From Janthinobacterium rivuli (lineage in GTDB: Bacteria; Pseudomonadota; Gammaproteobacteria; Burkholderiales; Burkholderiaceae_D): a DNA stretch of 64,000 nt. A model generated the notes under the pieces. The model did not search any database. It saw only the letters and a program-made list of their open reading frames with translations, and was not told the DNA's origin. This document shows positions 1-8,712 of this stretch, piece by piece. The first letter of the stretch is position 1; each line of letters opens with the position of its first letter. The position numbers and the translations under genes were made by a program. The stretch spans positions 6,261,786-6,325,785 of the forward strand of contig NZ_CP121464.1 of the NCBI RefSeq assembly GCF_029690045.1, written 5' to 3'.

Positions 1-33
1 CAGCGGCTTGTGCGGCTTTGCAATGATCTTCAT
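1..33 (-). CDS. Start of a gene running off the left edge (partial)
   Basis: An ATG at 33 on the minus strand opens a frame whose first eleven codons read MKIIAKPHKPL before the window ends. An AAAGG-like ribosome-binding site lies about eight bases upstream, and a perfect 7-bp palindrome covers the promoter/leader region. The product cannot be identified from eleven residues. The operator-like palindrome would suit an autoregulated transcription factor or a repressed gene, but that is inference only. Confidence 0.45.
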   Translation of the reverse strand, partial: MKIIAKPHKPL

Positions 34-36
34 AAA

Positions 37-56
37 TTATACCTTTATTGGTATAA
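37..56. promoter_or_regulatory. Operator-like palindrome TTATACC-N6-GGTATAA
   Basis: Two perfect 7-base arms, TTATACC and GGTATAA, are separated by six bases, just upstream of the partial gene that leaves the left edge. The geometry (20 bp, two-fold symmetric, overlapping the leader) is that of a dimeric repressor site. No binding protein can be named. The stretch from about 60 to 145 shows nothing I can recognise. Confidence 0.5.
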
Positions 57-145
57 ATTGGAAGGATTTGACTGGAAAAGAATCAGCCTACGGCGGATTG
101 AATAACGATCGTTTGCGGCAAGCCAAGCCCGGCCGCCTGACGGAC

Positions 146-172
146 GGCAAAACGGCCGGTATCAACCGGCCG
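146..172 (-). terminator. Rho-independent terminator after gltL
   Basis: On the minus strand a CGGCCGG/CCGGCCG stem with a six-base loop is followed by TTTT. It lies about 130 bases past the gltL stop and would end the gltIJKL transcript. Confidence 0.65.
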
Positions 173-300
173 CTTGTGGCATGAGAACGAAGAAAATCAG
201 AGCGATGTCAACGGCGATCTTGTCATGCCCAGCGCCAGCATGGCACCGGCAATTTGTTTCATGACCGGCATCCGCCCCCCAGCTTCAAAGCGAAGAAAGA

Positions 301-1026
301 TCAATGGATGATCTTGGCCAGGAAATCGCGCGCGCGGTCCGAGCGCGTCGTGTTGAAGAAGTCGTCCTTGCTGCAATCTTCGATGATCTTGCCCTGGTCC
401 ATGAAGACGATGCGGTTGGCCACGCGCTTGGCAAAGCCCATTTCGTGCGTGACGACCATCATGGTCATGCCTTCCTGCGCCAGGCCCACCATCACGTCGA
501 GCACTTCGTTGATCATTTCAGGGTCGAGCGCCGATGTCGGCTCGTCGAACAGCATGGCGATCGGATCCATCGACAGCGCGCGGGCGATCGCCACGCGCTG
601 CTGCTGGCCGCCCGACAGTTGGCCCGGGAATTTGTCCTGCTGCGACAGCAGTCCCACGCGGTCCAGGTATTTCAAACCCTTGGCATTGGCTTCGTCGGCG
701 CTGCGGCCCAGCACCTTGATCTGGCCGATGGTGAGGTTTTCGCGGATCGACAGGTGCGGAAACAGCTCGAAATTCTGGAACACCATGCCGATGCGCGCGC
801 GCAGTTTCGATAAATTCGTTTTCGGATCGTTGACGCTGATGCCGTCGACGAAGATCTGCCCCTGCTGGATCGGCTCGAGGCCGTTGACGGTCTTGATCAG
901 GGTCGACTTGCCGGAGCCGGACGGGCCGCAAATGACCATCACGTCGCCCTTGGCGACATTGGTGGTGCAGTCGGTCAGTACCTGGAACTGGCCATACCAT
1001 TTGCTGACGTTATTGAGTTCAATCAT
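301..1026 (-). CDS. gltL: Amino-acid ABC transporter ATP-binding protein (glutamate/aspartate type)
   Basis: This 241-residue ATPase powers uptake of polar amino acids across the inner membrane. It shows a Walker A motif (GPSGSGKST) near residue 35, the LSGGQQQR signature, Walker B (MLFDEPTSALDP) and the switch histidine in VVTHEMGF. Length and motifs match the PAAT ATPase family (GltL/GlnQ). It is the last gene of the operon gltI-gltJ-gltK-gltL, 19 bases after gltK. Substrate assignment to glutamate/aspartate rests on the four-gene layout and the binding protein; glutamine or another acidic or polar amino acid remains possible. Confidence 0.9.
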   Translation of the reverse strand: MIELNNVSKWYGQFQVLTDCTTNVAKGDVMVICGPSGSGKSTLIKTVNGLEPIQQGQIFVDGISVNDPKTNLSKLRARIGMVFQNFELFPHLSIRENLTIGQIKVLGRSADEANAKGLKYLDRVGLLSQQDKFPGQLSGGQQQRVAIARALSMDPIAMLFDEPTSALDPEMINEVLDVMVGLAQEGMTMMVVTHEMGFAKRVANRIVFMDQGKIIEDCSKDDFFNTTRSDRARDFLAKIIH

Positions 1027-1045
1027 CTTGTTCTTTCTTTTACGG

Positions 1046-1738
1046 TTAGCGAATGATGGCGACGCGTTTCTGCAGGCGTTTTACCAGGAACGACAAGGCA
1101 TAGCACAGCACGAAATACACGACGGCGACAAACACGTACATCTCCACCAGGCGGCCGTCGCGCTGGGCGATCTTCGAGGCGGCGCCGACGAAATCGGGGA
1201 TCGACAGCACGTACACGAGCGACACGTCCTGGAACAGCACGATGGTTTGCGTCAGCAGCACGGGGATCATGTTGCGGAACGCTTGCGGCAGCACGATGAA
1301 GGCCATGGTCTGCGAGTAGTTCATGCCCAGCGCCTGGCCGGCCCAGACCTGGCCGCGCGGGATCGACTGTATGCCGCTGCGCATGATCTCGCAATAGTAT
1401 GCCGCCTCGAACATGATGAAGGTGATCAGCGCGGAGGAGAACGCGCCCACTTTCACGGGCTCTTCCGCGCCGATGATCCAGGCGGCGATGTACGGCACCA
1501 GGAAGTAGAACCAGAAGATCACCAGCACCAGCGGGATCGAGCGTATCAAGTTGACGTAGCTCGACGCCACGCCCGAGATGAGGCGGCTGCCGGACAAGCG
1601 CATCAGCGCCAGCAGGGTGCCCAGCACGATGCCGCCCACCATGGACAGCGCCGTCAGTTTCAAGGTGAAGATCATACCGGTCTGGAACAGGTAGACCCAC
1701 GAGCGGGAGATGACATCGAAGTCGAAATTACCGAACAT
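1046..1738 (-). CDS. gltK: Amino-acid ABC transporter permease (GltK-like)
   Basis: A 230-residue inner-membrane permease with about five membrane segments. The EAA-type loop (AAYYCEIMRSGIQSIPRGQ...A) that docks on the ATPase lies near residues 112-135. A GGAGG ribosome-binding site precedes the ATG. The gene starts one base after the gltJ stop, so translation is probably coupled. It pairs with GltJ to form the heterodimeric channel of the importer. Confidence 0.9.
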   Translation of the reverse strand: MFGNFDFDVISRSWVYLFQTGMIFTLKLTALSMVGGIVLGTLLALMRLSGSRLISGVASSYVNLIRSIPLVLVIFWFYFLVPYIAAWIIGAEEPVKVGAFSSALITFIMFEAAYYCEIMRSGIQSIPRGQVWAGQALGMNYSQTMAFIVLPQAFRNMIPVLLTQTIVLFQDVSLVYVLSIPDFVGAASKIAQRDGRLVEMYVFVAVVYFVLCYALSFLVKRLQKRVAIIR

Positions 1739-1739
1739 A

Positions 1740-2489
1740 TCAATGTCCTCCCGTCTTGGCGCCGGCGACGATGAAGCCCGGAATGGCGACTTTTTTCTCG
1801 ATCAGGTGCATCAGCACCACCACCAGCAGATTGACGACGACGTAGATGATGGTGGCGGCCGAAAACGCCTCGAATACCTGGAACGAGAATTCCTGGATGG
1901 CGCGCGCGCTGGCCGTCAGTTCGATCAGGCCGATGGTCAGCGCCACGGAACTGTTCTTGATGATGTTCAAAAATTCGCTGGTCAGCGGCGGCATGATGAC
2001 GCGCGCGGCCATCGGCAGCAAAATGAAGCGGTAGGTTTGCGGCAGGGTCAGGCCCAGCGCCGTGCCGGCCAGTTTCTGTCCGCGCGGCAGCGCCTCGATA
2101 CCCGTCGTGACCTGCACGGCCACGCGCGAGGAGGTAAAGAATCCCAGGCACAGCACGGCCGTGACGAACGGCGCATTGGGCAGCGACTTGACCCAGGCGC
2201 CCAGGTCAGGCGGCAGCAGTTCCGGCATGACGAAATACCAGAGGAACATCTGCACCAGCAGCGGCACGTTGCGGAACAATTCGACGTAGGCATTGGCCAC
2301 GCCCACCAGCCATTTGTTCGGCAAGGTGCGGATGGTGCCGATCACCAGGCCCAATATCAGCGCCATGATCCAGGCCGTACCGGCCGTGGCCAGGGTCCAG
2401 ATCAGGCCGGACCACAGGGTGTCCATATACGTGCCCACGCCATCGGGAGAAATCTCCCAGAAAATGCGCCAATTCCAGTTGTAATTCAT
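1740..2489 (-). CDS. gltJ: Amino-acid ABC transporter permease (GltJ-like)
   Basis: A 249-residue permease with a long N-terminal segment (MNYNWNWRIFWEI) before the first membrane helix, as in GltJ. It has the permease motif SRVAVQVTTGIEALPRGQ. I start it at the ATG at 2489, which has an AAGGA site seven bases upstream, rather than at an upstream in-frame start at 2504. It sits 98 bases downstream of gltI, with an attenuator-like hairpin between them. Confidence 0.88.
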   Translation of the reverse strand: MNYNWNWRIFWEISPDGVGTYMDTLWSGLIWTLATAGTAWIMALILGLVIGTIRTLPNKWLVGVANAYVELFRNVPLLVQMFLWYFVMPELLPPDLGAWVKSLPNAPFVTAVLCLGFFTSSRVAVQVTTGIEALPRGQKLAGTALGLTLPQTYRFILLPMAARVIMPPLTSEFLNIIKNSSVALTIGLIELTASARAIQEFSFQVFEAFSAATIIYVVVNLLVVVLMHLIEKKVAIPGFIVAGAKTGGH

Positions 2490-2544
2490 GATCATCCTTC
2501 GCATGCAGCCCGAGGACAGCGGCCAGCCGGCCGCCCGCCCCGCA

Positions 2545-2570
2545 AATAAAACGGGAGGCTTGCGCCCCCC
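2545..2570 (-). terminator. Attenuator-like hairpin between gltI and gltJ
   Basis: On the minus strand GGGGGG-CGCAAG-CCTCCC forms a six-pair stem with one G-U wobble and is followed by GTTTTATTT. Partial termination here would leave more mRNA for the periplasmic binding protein than for the membrane subunits, a common arrangement in binding-protein operons. Confidence 0.55.
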
Positions 2571-2587
2571 GATTTGTTACGCAATCT

Positions 2588-3544
2588 TTACTTTTTCCGT
2601 TTGTCCGACGTCTTCTGCGCTTCCGGTACGGCCGCATAGGCCGCCGGGTCACCGGAGTCGGTCGGGTTGGTAAACACGGCCTTCAATTGCGGCGGCATGG
2701 GGAATTTCAGGTTGATGTTTTTCGGCGGGATCGGCGAGGTAAACCATTTCGCGTAAATGCGGTTGATGTCGTCGCTCTTGTACAAGCGGATCAGCGCATC
2801 GTCGACCACTTTCTTGAAAGCGGGATCGCCCTTGCGCAGCATGATGCCGTACGGCTCGACCGACAGCGCTTCCTTGGTGATTTCGTAGTCGTTCGGGTTT
2901 TTCGAATTGGCCACTTGCGACGCCAGCAAAATGTCGTCGTTGGCTTCGGCCACCGCGCGGCCCGTTTCCAGCATCAGGAACGATTCAGGATGGTCCTTGC
3001 CGACGGCGATATTCATGCCCAGGTTTTTTTCCTTGTTCAGGATCGTCATCTGCTTGATGGTCGAGGTGCCGGCGGTAGCGACCAGGGTCTTGCCGCGCAA
3101 GTCTTCCAGTGTCTTGATGTTCGAGGATTTTTTCGACAGCACGCGGTTGCCGATGACGAACATGGTGGGGGCGAACGCCACCTGCTGCTGGCGCTCCAGG
3201 TTGTTCGTCGTCGAGCCGCATTCGAGGTCGATGGTGCCGTTGGCCATCAGCGGAATGCGGTTGGCCGACGTGACGGGGCTCATCACCACTTTCAGTTCGC
3301 TCAGGCCCAGATGCTTTTGCAGGGCCGTGACGACTTTCATGCACAGGTCGATCGAATAACCCTGATATTGCTGCTTGTCATCGAGATAGGAGAAGGGCAC
3401 GGAGCCGTCGCGCACGCCGAGGGTGACGGAACCGGCTTTCTTGATCTTGGCCAAGGTGCCGGTCAATTCCTGAGCCTGGACTGGCGACATGCTGCTGATG
3501 ACACCAACGCTGAGCAGCGTGGCGATGATTTTGGTCAATTTCAT
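2588..3544 (-). CDS. gltI: Periplasmic glutamate/aspartate-binding protein
   Basis: This 318-residue solute-binding protein delivers substrate to GltJK. The chosen ATG at 3544 follows a CAGGAG site and gives a clean signal peptide cleaved after SPVQA. The mature part shows the SBP family-3 pattern: GVRDGSVPFSY, a ligand-site arginine in SANRIPLM, the loop around LECGSTTNN, and GTSTIKQM. The C-terminus carries a short Ala/Lys-rich tail ending KTSDKRKK that typical GltI proteins lack. It is first in the operon, with about 195 bases upstream that should hold the promoter. Confidence 0.9.
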   Translation of the reverse strand: MKLTKIIATLLSVGVISSMSPVQAQELTGTLAKIKKAGSVTLGVRDGSVPFSYLDDKQQYQGYSIDLCMKVVTALQKHLGLSELKVVMSPVTSANRIPLMANGTIDLECGSTTNNLERQQQVAFAPTMFVIGNRVLSKKSSNIKTLEDLRGKTLVATAGTSTIKQMTILNKEKNLGMNIAVGKDHPESFLMLETGRAVAEANDDILLASQVANSKNPNDYEITKEALSVEPYGIMLRKGDPAFKKVVDDALIRLYKSDDINRIYAKWFTSPIPPKNINLKFPMPPQLKAVFTNPTDSGDPAAYAAVPEAQKTSDKRKK

Positions 3545-3739
3545 AAATTCTCCTGGGCGGACAAACCGGATGGACTCCGAACGAAACAACTGTGGTGCAG
3601 ACGCCACCAATGGAATTAATTTTATTTCATTTTCAGCACCCGACCAGCCATTTTCTGCGATTGCCCGCAAATAGGCGCTATACGCGCGCCGGAATCAGCG
3701 CGGCTGTAGCATTTTTCCTACTGATTTCCCCTTCCCGAT

Positions 3740-5590
3740 TTATTTTGCCGGCGCCAGACCCGCCAACTCGTCCTCTTGCGCCTCATCATCCATATTCGCC
3801 TGCTGGCGTTGCCACATCTGCGCGTACAGGCCGTTCGCGGCCAGCAATTGTGGATGCGTGCCCCGCTCGACGATGCGGCCATGGTCGAGCACCAGGATTT
3901 GCTGGGCGTCGGCCACCGTCGACAAACGGTGCGCAATCACCAGGGTGGTGCGGTTTTTGGCGATCTCTTTCAGCTGCGACTGAATCGCCTGCTCGGCCTT
4001 TGAATCGAGCGCAGACGTGGCTTCGTCGAAGATCAATATCGCCGGGTCTTTCAGCAGGGTGCGGGCGATGGCCACGCGCTGCTTTTCGCCACCCGACAGT
4101 TTCAAACCCCGCTCGCCCACCATGGAGTTGTAGCCATCTGGCAAGCTTTCAATAAAATCATGGATCGATGCCGCTTTGGCGGCCGCCACGATGGCTTCCT
4201 TGCTGGCGCCCGGCTTGCCATAGGCGATGTTGTATTCGATGGTGTCGTTGAACAGCACCGTGTCTTGCGGCACGATGCCGATGGCCGCGCGCAGGGAGTC
4301 CTGCGTGATGCCGCGCAAGTCCTGGCCATCGATGGTGATGCCGCCGCCATCGACTTCATAGAAGCGGAACAGCAAGCGCGACAAGGTCGACTTGCCCGAG
4401 CCGCTGTGGCCCACCACGGCCGTCGTCGTGCCGGCAGGAATCTGGAAATCCACGTCGAACAGGATTTGCCGCTTGGCTTCATAGCTGAAATTCACGTGGT
4501 CAAAACGCACGGCTGCGCCCCGCGTGACGAGCGGCTTGGCTTCCGGCGTATCGGCGATTTCACGGTTTTCGTTCAGCAAGGAAAACAGGCGCTCCATGTC
4601 GGCCAGGCTTTGCTTGATTTCGCGGTAAATGACGCCCAGGAAATTGAGGGGAATATACAGCTGGATCATGAAGGCATTCACCAGCACCAGGTCGCCCAGG
4701 GTCATCGTGCCGGCGATCACGCCCACCGTGGCGCGCCACAGGATCAGGGTGACGGCCGTGGCGATGATCAGGGACTGGCCCGTATTGAGCAGGGAGAGGG
4801 AAGTCTGCGATTTCACGGCCGCCGATTCATAGCGCTGCAAGCCTTCATCGTAGCGCTTCGCCTCGTAATCCTCGTTGCCGAAATATTTCACGGTTTCATA
4901 GTTGATCAGCGAATCGATGGCCTTGGTATTGGCTTTCGAGTCGAGGTCGTTCATGGTGCGGCGGAAATGCGTGCGCCAGTTCGTCACCAGCACGGTAAAC
5001 GCGATGTAGGACACGAGCGCCACGGCCGTGATCACGGTGAACCAGATGTCGTAATGCAAGACCAGGTAACCGAGCACGAGGGTGATTTCCACCAGGGTCG
5101 GCAAGATGTTGAACAGGGTATAGGAAATGAGCGAACCGACGCTGCGCGTGCCCCGTTCGATGTCGCGCGTCATGCCGCCCGTCTGGCGGTTCAAATGAAA
5201 GCGCAGGGACAGCGCATGCAGGTGGCGGAACACTTGCAGGGCGATGGTGCGCACGGCCCGCTGCGTGACCCGGGCGAACAGGAATTCGCGCAGTTCCGTA
5301 AACAAGGTGGTCGACAGACGCAGCAAGCCGTAGGCCACCAGCAAGCCGACGGGCAGCACCAGCAGCGCTTGCGGATGGGCCGCTGTGATCGTCATGGCGT
5401 CGACGAGTTTTTTCAGGATCAGGGGCACGCCCACGTTGGCCAGCTTGGCGCCCACCAGGCATAGCAGCGCCAGCAATACTCTCCATTTGTAGACCCAGAG
5501 ATACGGCAACAAGGTCTTGATGGTGGCGAAATCGCTGTGGCTGGCGGAGGCTGGCGAGCGGGGCGGAGGGGGAGTCTGGGAACGGCGCAT
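3740..5590 (-). CDS. Atm1/ABCB-type ABC exporter (fused permease-ATPase)
   Basis: A 616-residue half transporter. An N-terminal Pro-rich tail is followed by six membrane helices (about residues 35-320) and an ATPase domain with Walker A (GHSGSGKST), the LSGGEKQR signature and Walker B (ILIFDEATSALD). The membrane domain resembles Atm1/HMT1-type exporters (for example TRDIERGTRS and YETVKYFGNE), which move glutathione conjugates or metal-thiol complexes. The ATG at 5590 is chosen because longer readings would run through the divergent thioesterase. Its 3' end faces the gltI promoter region. The substrate is inferred only. Confidence 0.85.
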   Translation of the reverse strand: MRRSQTPPPPRSPASASHSDFATIKTLLPYLWVYKWRVLLALLCLVGAKLANVGVPLILKKLVDAMTITAAHPQALLVLPVGLLVAYGLLRLSTTLFTELREFLFARVTQRAVRTIALQVFRHLHALSLRFHLNRQTGGMTRDIERGTRSVGSLISYTLFNILPTLVEITLVLGYLVLHYDIWFTVITAVALVSYIAFTVLVTNWRTHFRRTMNDLDSKANTKAIDSLINYETVKYFGNEDYEAKRYDEGLQRYESAAVKSQTSLSLLNTGQSLIIATAVTLILWRATVGVIAGTMTLGDLVLVNAFMIQLYIPLNFLGVIYREIKQSLADMERLFSLLNENREIADTPEAKPLVTRGAAVRFDHVNFSYEAKRQILFDVDFQIPAGTTTAVVGHSGSGKSTLSRLLFRFYEVDGGGITIDGQDLRGITQDSLRAAIGIVPQDTVLFNDTIEYNIAYGKPGASKEAIVAAAKAASIHDFIESLPDGYNSMVGERGLKLSGGEKQRVAIARTLLKDPAILIFDEATSALDSKAEQAIQSQLKEIAKNRTTLVIAHRLSTVADAQQILVLDHGRIVERGTHPQLLAANGLYAQMWQRQQANMDDEAQEDELAGLAPAK

Positions 5591-5651
5591 GGCGAATGTC
5601 GGCTTTTTATGGTTCAATCGGGGCAATTGTAGCCTTTCATGAGAATAAAAG

Positions 5652-6092
5652 ATGAGCACCTCCCCCGACCGCCCCGACAACTGCCTCGCCTCCGGCCTGC
5701 CCGCCGGAAAAATGCCGGAATTGCGCATGATGCCCGCGCCGTCCGACGCCAATGTGTACGGCGACGTCTTCGGCGGCTGGATCATGGCGCAGGTCGATAT
5801 CGCCGGTTCCCTGCCGGCCACGCGGCGCGCCAACGGCCGCGTCGCCACCATTGCCGTCAATTCCTTCGTCTTCAAAAACCCCGTCTTCGTCGGCGATCTG
5901 CTCTCCTTCTACGCCGACATCGTCAAGGTCGGCAATACCTCGATCACCGTCAATGTCGAGGTATATGCCGAGCGCAACCGCCTGCAGGCGTGCATCGTGA
6001 AAGTCACGGAAGCAACCCTGATCTATGTGGCGACGGACTCCGACCGCAAGCCGCGCAAGGTGCCGCCGATCGAGACCTTGCTGTCGTCTTGA
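5652..6092 (+). CDS. Acyl-CoA thioesterase, YciA-like hotdog fold
   Basis: A 146-residue single hotdog domain. The motif NVYGDVFGGWIMAQVD carries the catalytic Asp/Gly helix of the YciA/Acot family, and AVNSFVFKNPVFVGD is the second family signature. It would hydrolyse acyl-CoA thioesters in the cytoplasm. It is divergent from the ABC exporter (61 bases between starts) and 21 bases ahead of the PhoD-like gene, so it may share a transcript with it. Confidence 0.87.
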   Translation: MSTSPDRPDNCLASGLPAGKMPELRMMPAPSDANVYGDVFGGWIMAQVDIAGSLPATRRANGRVATIAVNSFVFKNPVFVGDLLSFYADIVKVGNTSITVNVEVYAERNRLQACIVKVTEATLIYVATDSDRKPRKVPPIETLLSS

Positions 6093-6113
6093 TTGTCGCA
6101 ATAATTCCACACC

Positions 6114-7706
6114 ATGGATAGCCAGCGCCGCATCTTCCTGCAGAGCGCTGCGCGCATCACGGCGCTGGCCGGCGCCGGCAGCGTGCTGTCCGGTTCCAGC
6201 GCCAGCGCCGCCACGCGCATGAATGGCTCGGGCTATCCGTTTGCGCTCGGTGTCGCTTCCGGCTCACCGTTACCTGATGCGGTGGTGCTGTGGACGCGCA
6301 TCTGCTACGACCCGCTGCACGCAGCCGCCACGCCCGCCATCGCCCTGAATGTGCGCTGGGAAGTGGCCGAAGACGAGGCGTTTCGCAGCATCGCCGCCAA
6401 GGGCCAGGCCACGGCCATGCCCGCTCTCGCGCACAGCGTGCACGTCGACGCGGGCGGCCTGGCGCCCGGACGCTGGTACTGGTACCGGTTTATCTTTGGC
6501 GACGCCGTCAGTCCCGTGGGCCGCACGCGCACGGCGCCCGAGCCCGGCGCCATGCCTGCCTCGCTGAAACTGGCCGTCGCTTCGTGCCAGCACTGGGAAT
6601 TCGGCGCGTATGCGGCGCACCGGCACATCGCCGCAGCCGCGCCCGACCTGGTGGCCTTCCTCGGCGATTACATCTATGAATGGGGGCCGTACCAGCTCCA
6701 GCATCCAAGCCGGGCCGTGCGTACGCATGAAAGTTTCAGCCTGGACGACTACCGCGCCCGTTACGCGCAATACAAGAGCGACCGCGACTTGCAGGGCGCG
6801 CACCTGGCCGCGCCGTGGATCGTCACCTGGGATGACCATGAAGTGGCCAACGATTACGGCAATGACCGCGACGAGTTGCTCACGCCCACCTTTTTGCAGC
6901 GCCGCGCGGCCGCCTACCAGGCGTTTTATGAACACATGCCGCTACGCCTGCTGCCGCTGGGACGGCGGGGATTTGTCGACATGCGTATCTACCAGCGCTA
7001 CGACTGGGGCCGGCTGGCGCGCTTTCACATGCTGGATGACCGGCAATACCGCGCCCACCACGCGTGCGCCAAACCGGGCCGCGGCGGCTCCAATTCCGTC
7101 ACCACGCGCAATTGCCCCGACCTGCTGAAACCGCAACGCACGATGCTGGGCGAAGAACAGCAGCGCTGGCTGCAAGCCGGTCTCGATGATTCTCCCGCGC
7201 GCTGGAATATTCTGGCCCAGCAAACCCTGATGGCGCAATCGAGCCAGGTGCCGATTTTGCGGCCCGGCGACGAACGCGTCTGGACCGATGGCTGGGATGG
7301 CTATCCGATGGCGCGCCAGCACCTGCTCGACGCCTTGCAAAGCAGCAAGGCCAGCAACCCGCTGGTGCTGTCTGGCGACGTGCACACCTTTTATGCCACC
7401 GAACTGAGCCGCAACGCCATGCGGCCCACCGGCAAGAACAATCCCGTGCTGGCCACCGAGTTTTGCGGTACCTCCATCACCTCGAGTTCCCGCCCGCAGG
7501 CGCGCACGGAACAGTACGTGGCGATGAACCCGCACATCCGCTACGGGCGCAGCGACAAGCGCGGCTATATGTTGATGGAGATCACGCCGGAGAAAACCAC
7601 GACCCTGTTCCAGGGCCTGGACAACGTGCGCGACAACTCGTCGAGCATCGCGACACTGGCCAGCTTTGTCGTGCGCGACGGCAAGGCGGGCTTGCAACGC
7701 ATCTAG
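6114..7706 (+). CDS. phoD: PhoD-type alkaline phosphatase/phosphodiesterase
   Basis: A 530-residue secreted metallophosphatase. The N-terminus SQRRIFLQSAARI is a twin-arginine signal followed by a hydrophobic stretch and an Ala-rich cleavage region near residue 34, fitting Tat export of a folded metal enzyme. A PhoD N-terminal beta domain is followed by the catalytic part with LGDYIYEW, WDDHEVANDYGND and LSGDVHTFY, which hold the metal-ligand Asp, Asn and His residues. Its stop codon overlaps the stop of the convergent LytTR gene. It probably releases phosphate from phosphoesters, perhaps including phospholipid headgroups or teichoic-like polymers. Confidence 0.9.
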   Translation: MDSQRRIFLQSAARITALAGAGSVLSGSSASAATRMNGSGYPFALGVASGSPLPDAVVLWTRICYDPLHAAATPAIALNVRWEVAEDEAFRSIAAKGQATAMPALAHSVHVDAGGLAPGRWYWYRFIFGDAVSPVGRTRTAPEPGAMPASLKLAVASCQHWEFGAYAAHRHIAAAAPDLVAFLGDYIYEWGPYQLQHPSRAVRTHESFSLDDYRARYAQYKSDRDLQGAHLAAPWIVTWDDHEVANDYGNDRDELLTPTFLQRRAAAYQAFYEHMPLRLLPLGRRGFVDMRIYQRYDWGRLARFHMLDDRQYRAHHACAKPGRGGSNSVTTRNCPDLLKPQRTMLGEEQQRWLQAGLDDSPARWNILAQQTLMAQSSQVPILRPGDERVWTDGWDGYPMARQHLLDALQSSKASNPLVLSGDVHTFYATELSRNAMRPTGKNNPVLATEFCGTSITSSSRPQARTEQYVAMNPHIRYGRSDKRGYMLMEITPEKTTTLFQGLDNVRDNSSSIATLASFVVRDGKAGLQRI

Positions 7707-8569
7707 CACATGCTTTTCAAGGCATCGCGGTAGCGCCGGCTGACGGGCACTTCACCGCCCGTGGACAGCACGGCGCGCGCATCGCCCGATTCCAGCGGCA
7801 CGATGCTCTGTACAAATGCAAGGTTGACGATATAGCTGCGGTGCACGCGCACAAAGCGTTTACCATCCAGGCGGCGCTCGATGGCGGCCATGGTCGAGCG
7901 CAGCGGGTAATCGTGGCCGCGCACGTGCAAATTCACATAATTGCCCCAGGCCTGTATCCATTCGATGTCAACGGCGGGCAACAGAAAATCCTTACCCAGC
8001 TTGCGTACCAGGAAACGTTCCGGCTGCTGCACCGGCTCCACGGCCGGGCCTTCATCGGGCTCGCCCAGCAGGGTCGCCTCGCCTTGCCAGCGCATCAGCA
8101 GCAACTGGTAAAAGCCCGTGAACAACAAGATGGAGAAGTAAGTACGCACATCCTTGACGTATTCGTACGGCAATTCACGCCACCAGTTACCGAAATCGTA
8201 ATCGCTGCCGGCGCTCCAGTAGGCCAGCTTGCGCAAGGCCACCATGGCCAGCACATGCACGAGGCTGTAGACCAGCGAGGCGGCCAGGTGCCAGCGCAGG
8301 TTCTGGCGCTGGAACACCAGATGCAGCGGCCGCAGCTGGTTGGCCAGGATCACCAGCGGTACCAGCGCCAGCAACACCAGGTTGCTGCTCCACTCCCACA
8401 CGGCCACTTCCCAGAAAGGCGTAGCGAGCCCCGCGCGCTGACGGTCGATCCAGCTGATCCAGCAGTTGAGCGACGTTTGCAGCAGATACAGGACGATCCA
8501 GAAAACTGGTTCGGCGATCTGGCGCCAGCGTTGATATCGTTGCAACAAATCGGTGGAAGACAGGCGCAT
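7703..8569 (-). CDS. Membrane-anchored LytTR DNA-binding regulator
   Basis: A 288-residue protein. The N-terminal half has about four hydrophobic segments (residues 20-150). The C-terminal 100 residues are a LytTR domain, recognised by the run WIQAWGNYVNLHVRG, the PLRSTMAAIERRLD segment and FVRVHRSYIVNL. There is no receiver domain, so signal input is presumably through the membrane part. I use the ATG at 8569; a longer in-frame reading to 8713 adds an unlikely soluble tail. The gene is convergent with phoD (4-base overlap) and divergent from the acyltransferase. Targets are unknown. Confidence 0.85.
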   Translation of the reverse strand: MRLSSTDLLQRYQRWRQIAEPVFWIVLYLLQTSLNCWISWIDRQRAGLATPFWEVAVWEWSSNLVLLALVPLVILANQLRPLHLVFQRQNLRWHLAASLVYSLVHVLAMVALRKLAYWSAGSDYDFGNWWRELPYEYVKDVRTYFSILLFTGFYQLLLMRWQGEATLLGEPDEGPAVEPVQQPERFLVRKLGKDFLLPAVDIEWIQAWGNYVNLHVRGHDYPLRSTMAAIERRLDGKRFVRVHRSYIVNLAFVQSIVPLESGDARAVLSTGGEVPVSRRYRDALKSMC

Positions 8570-8712
8570 GGTGTCGGACGGTGGATGAGTTGCATGATTG
8601 TAAGGTCCCAAAGCCGTCCCAGCATCACCGCTCGTCACAAACAGCCCGCAATTGGTCACTTTTCGCTGGTTCGCCCTGCGCGGCCTGCCTATGCTGGGGC
8701 CTTCCCTTACCA

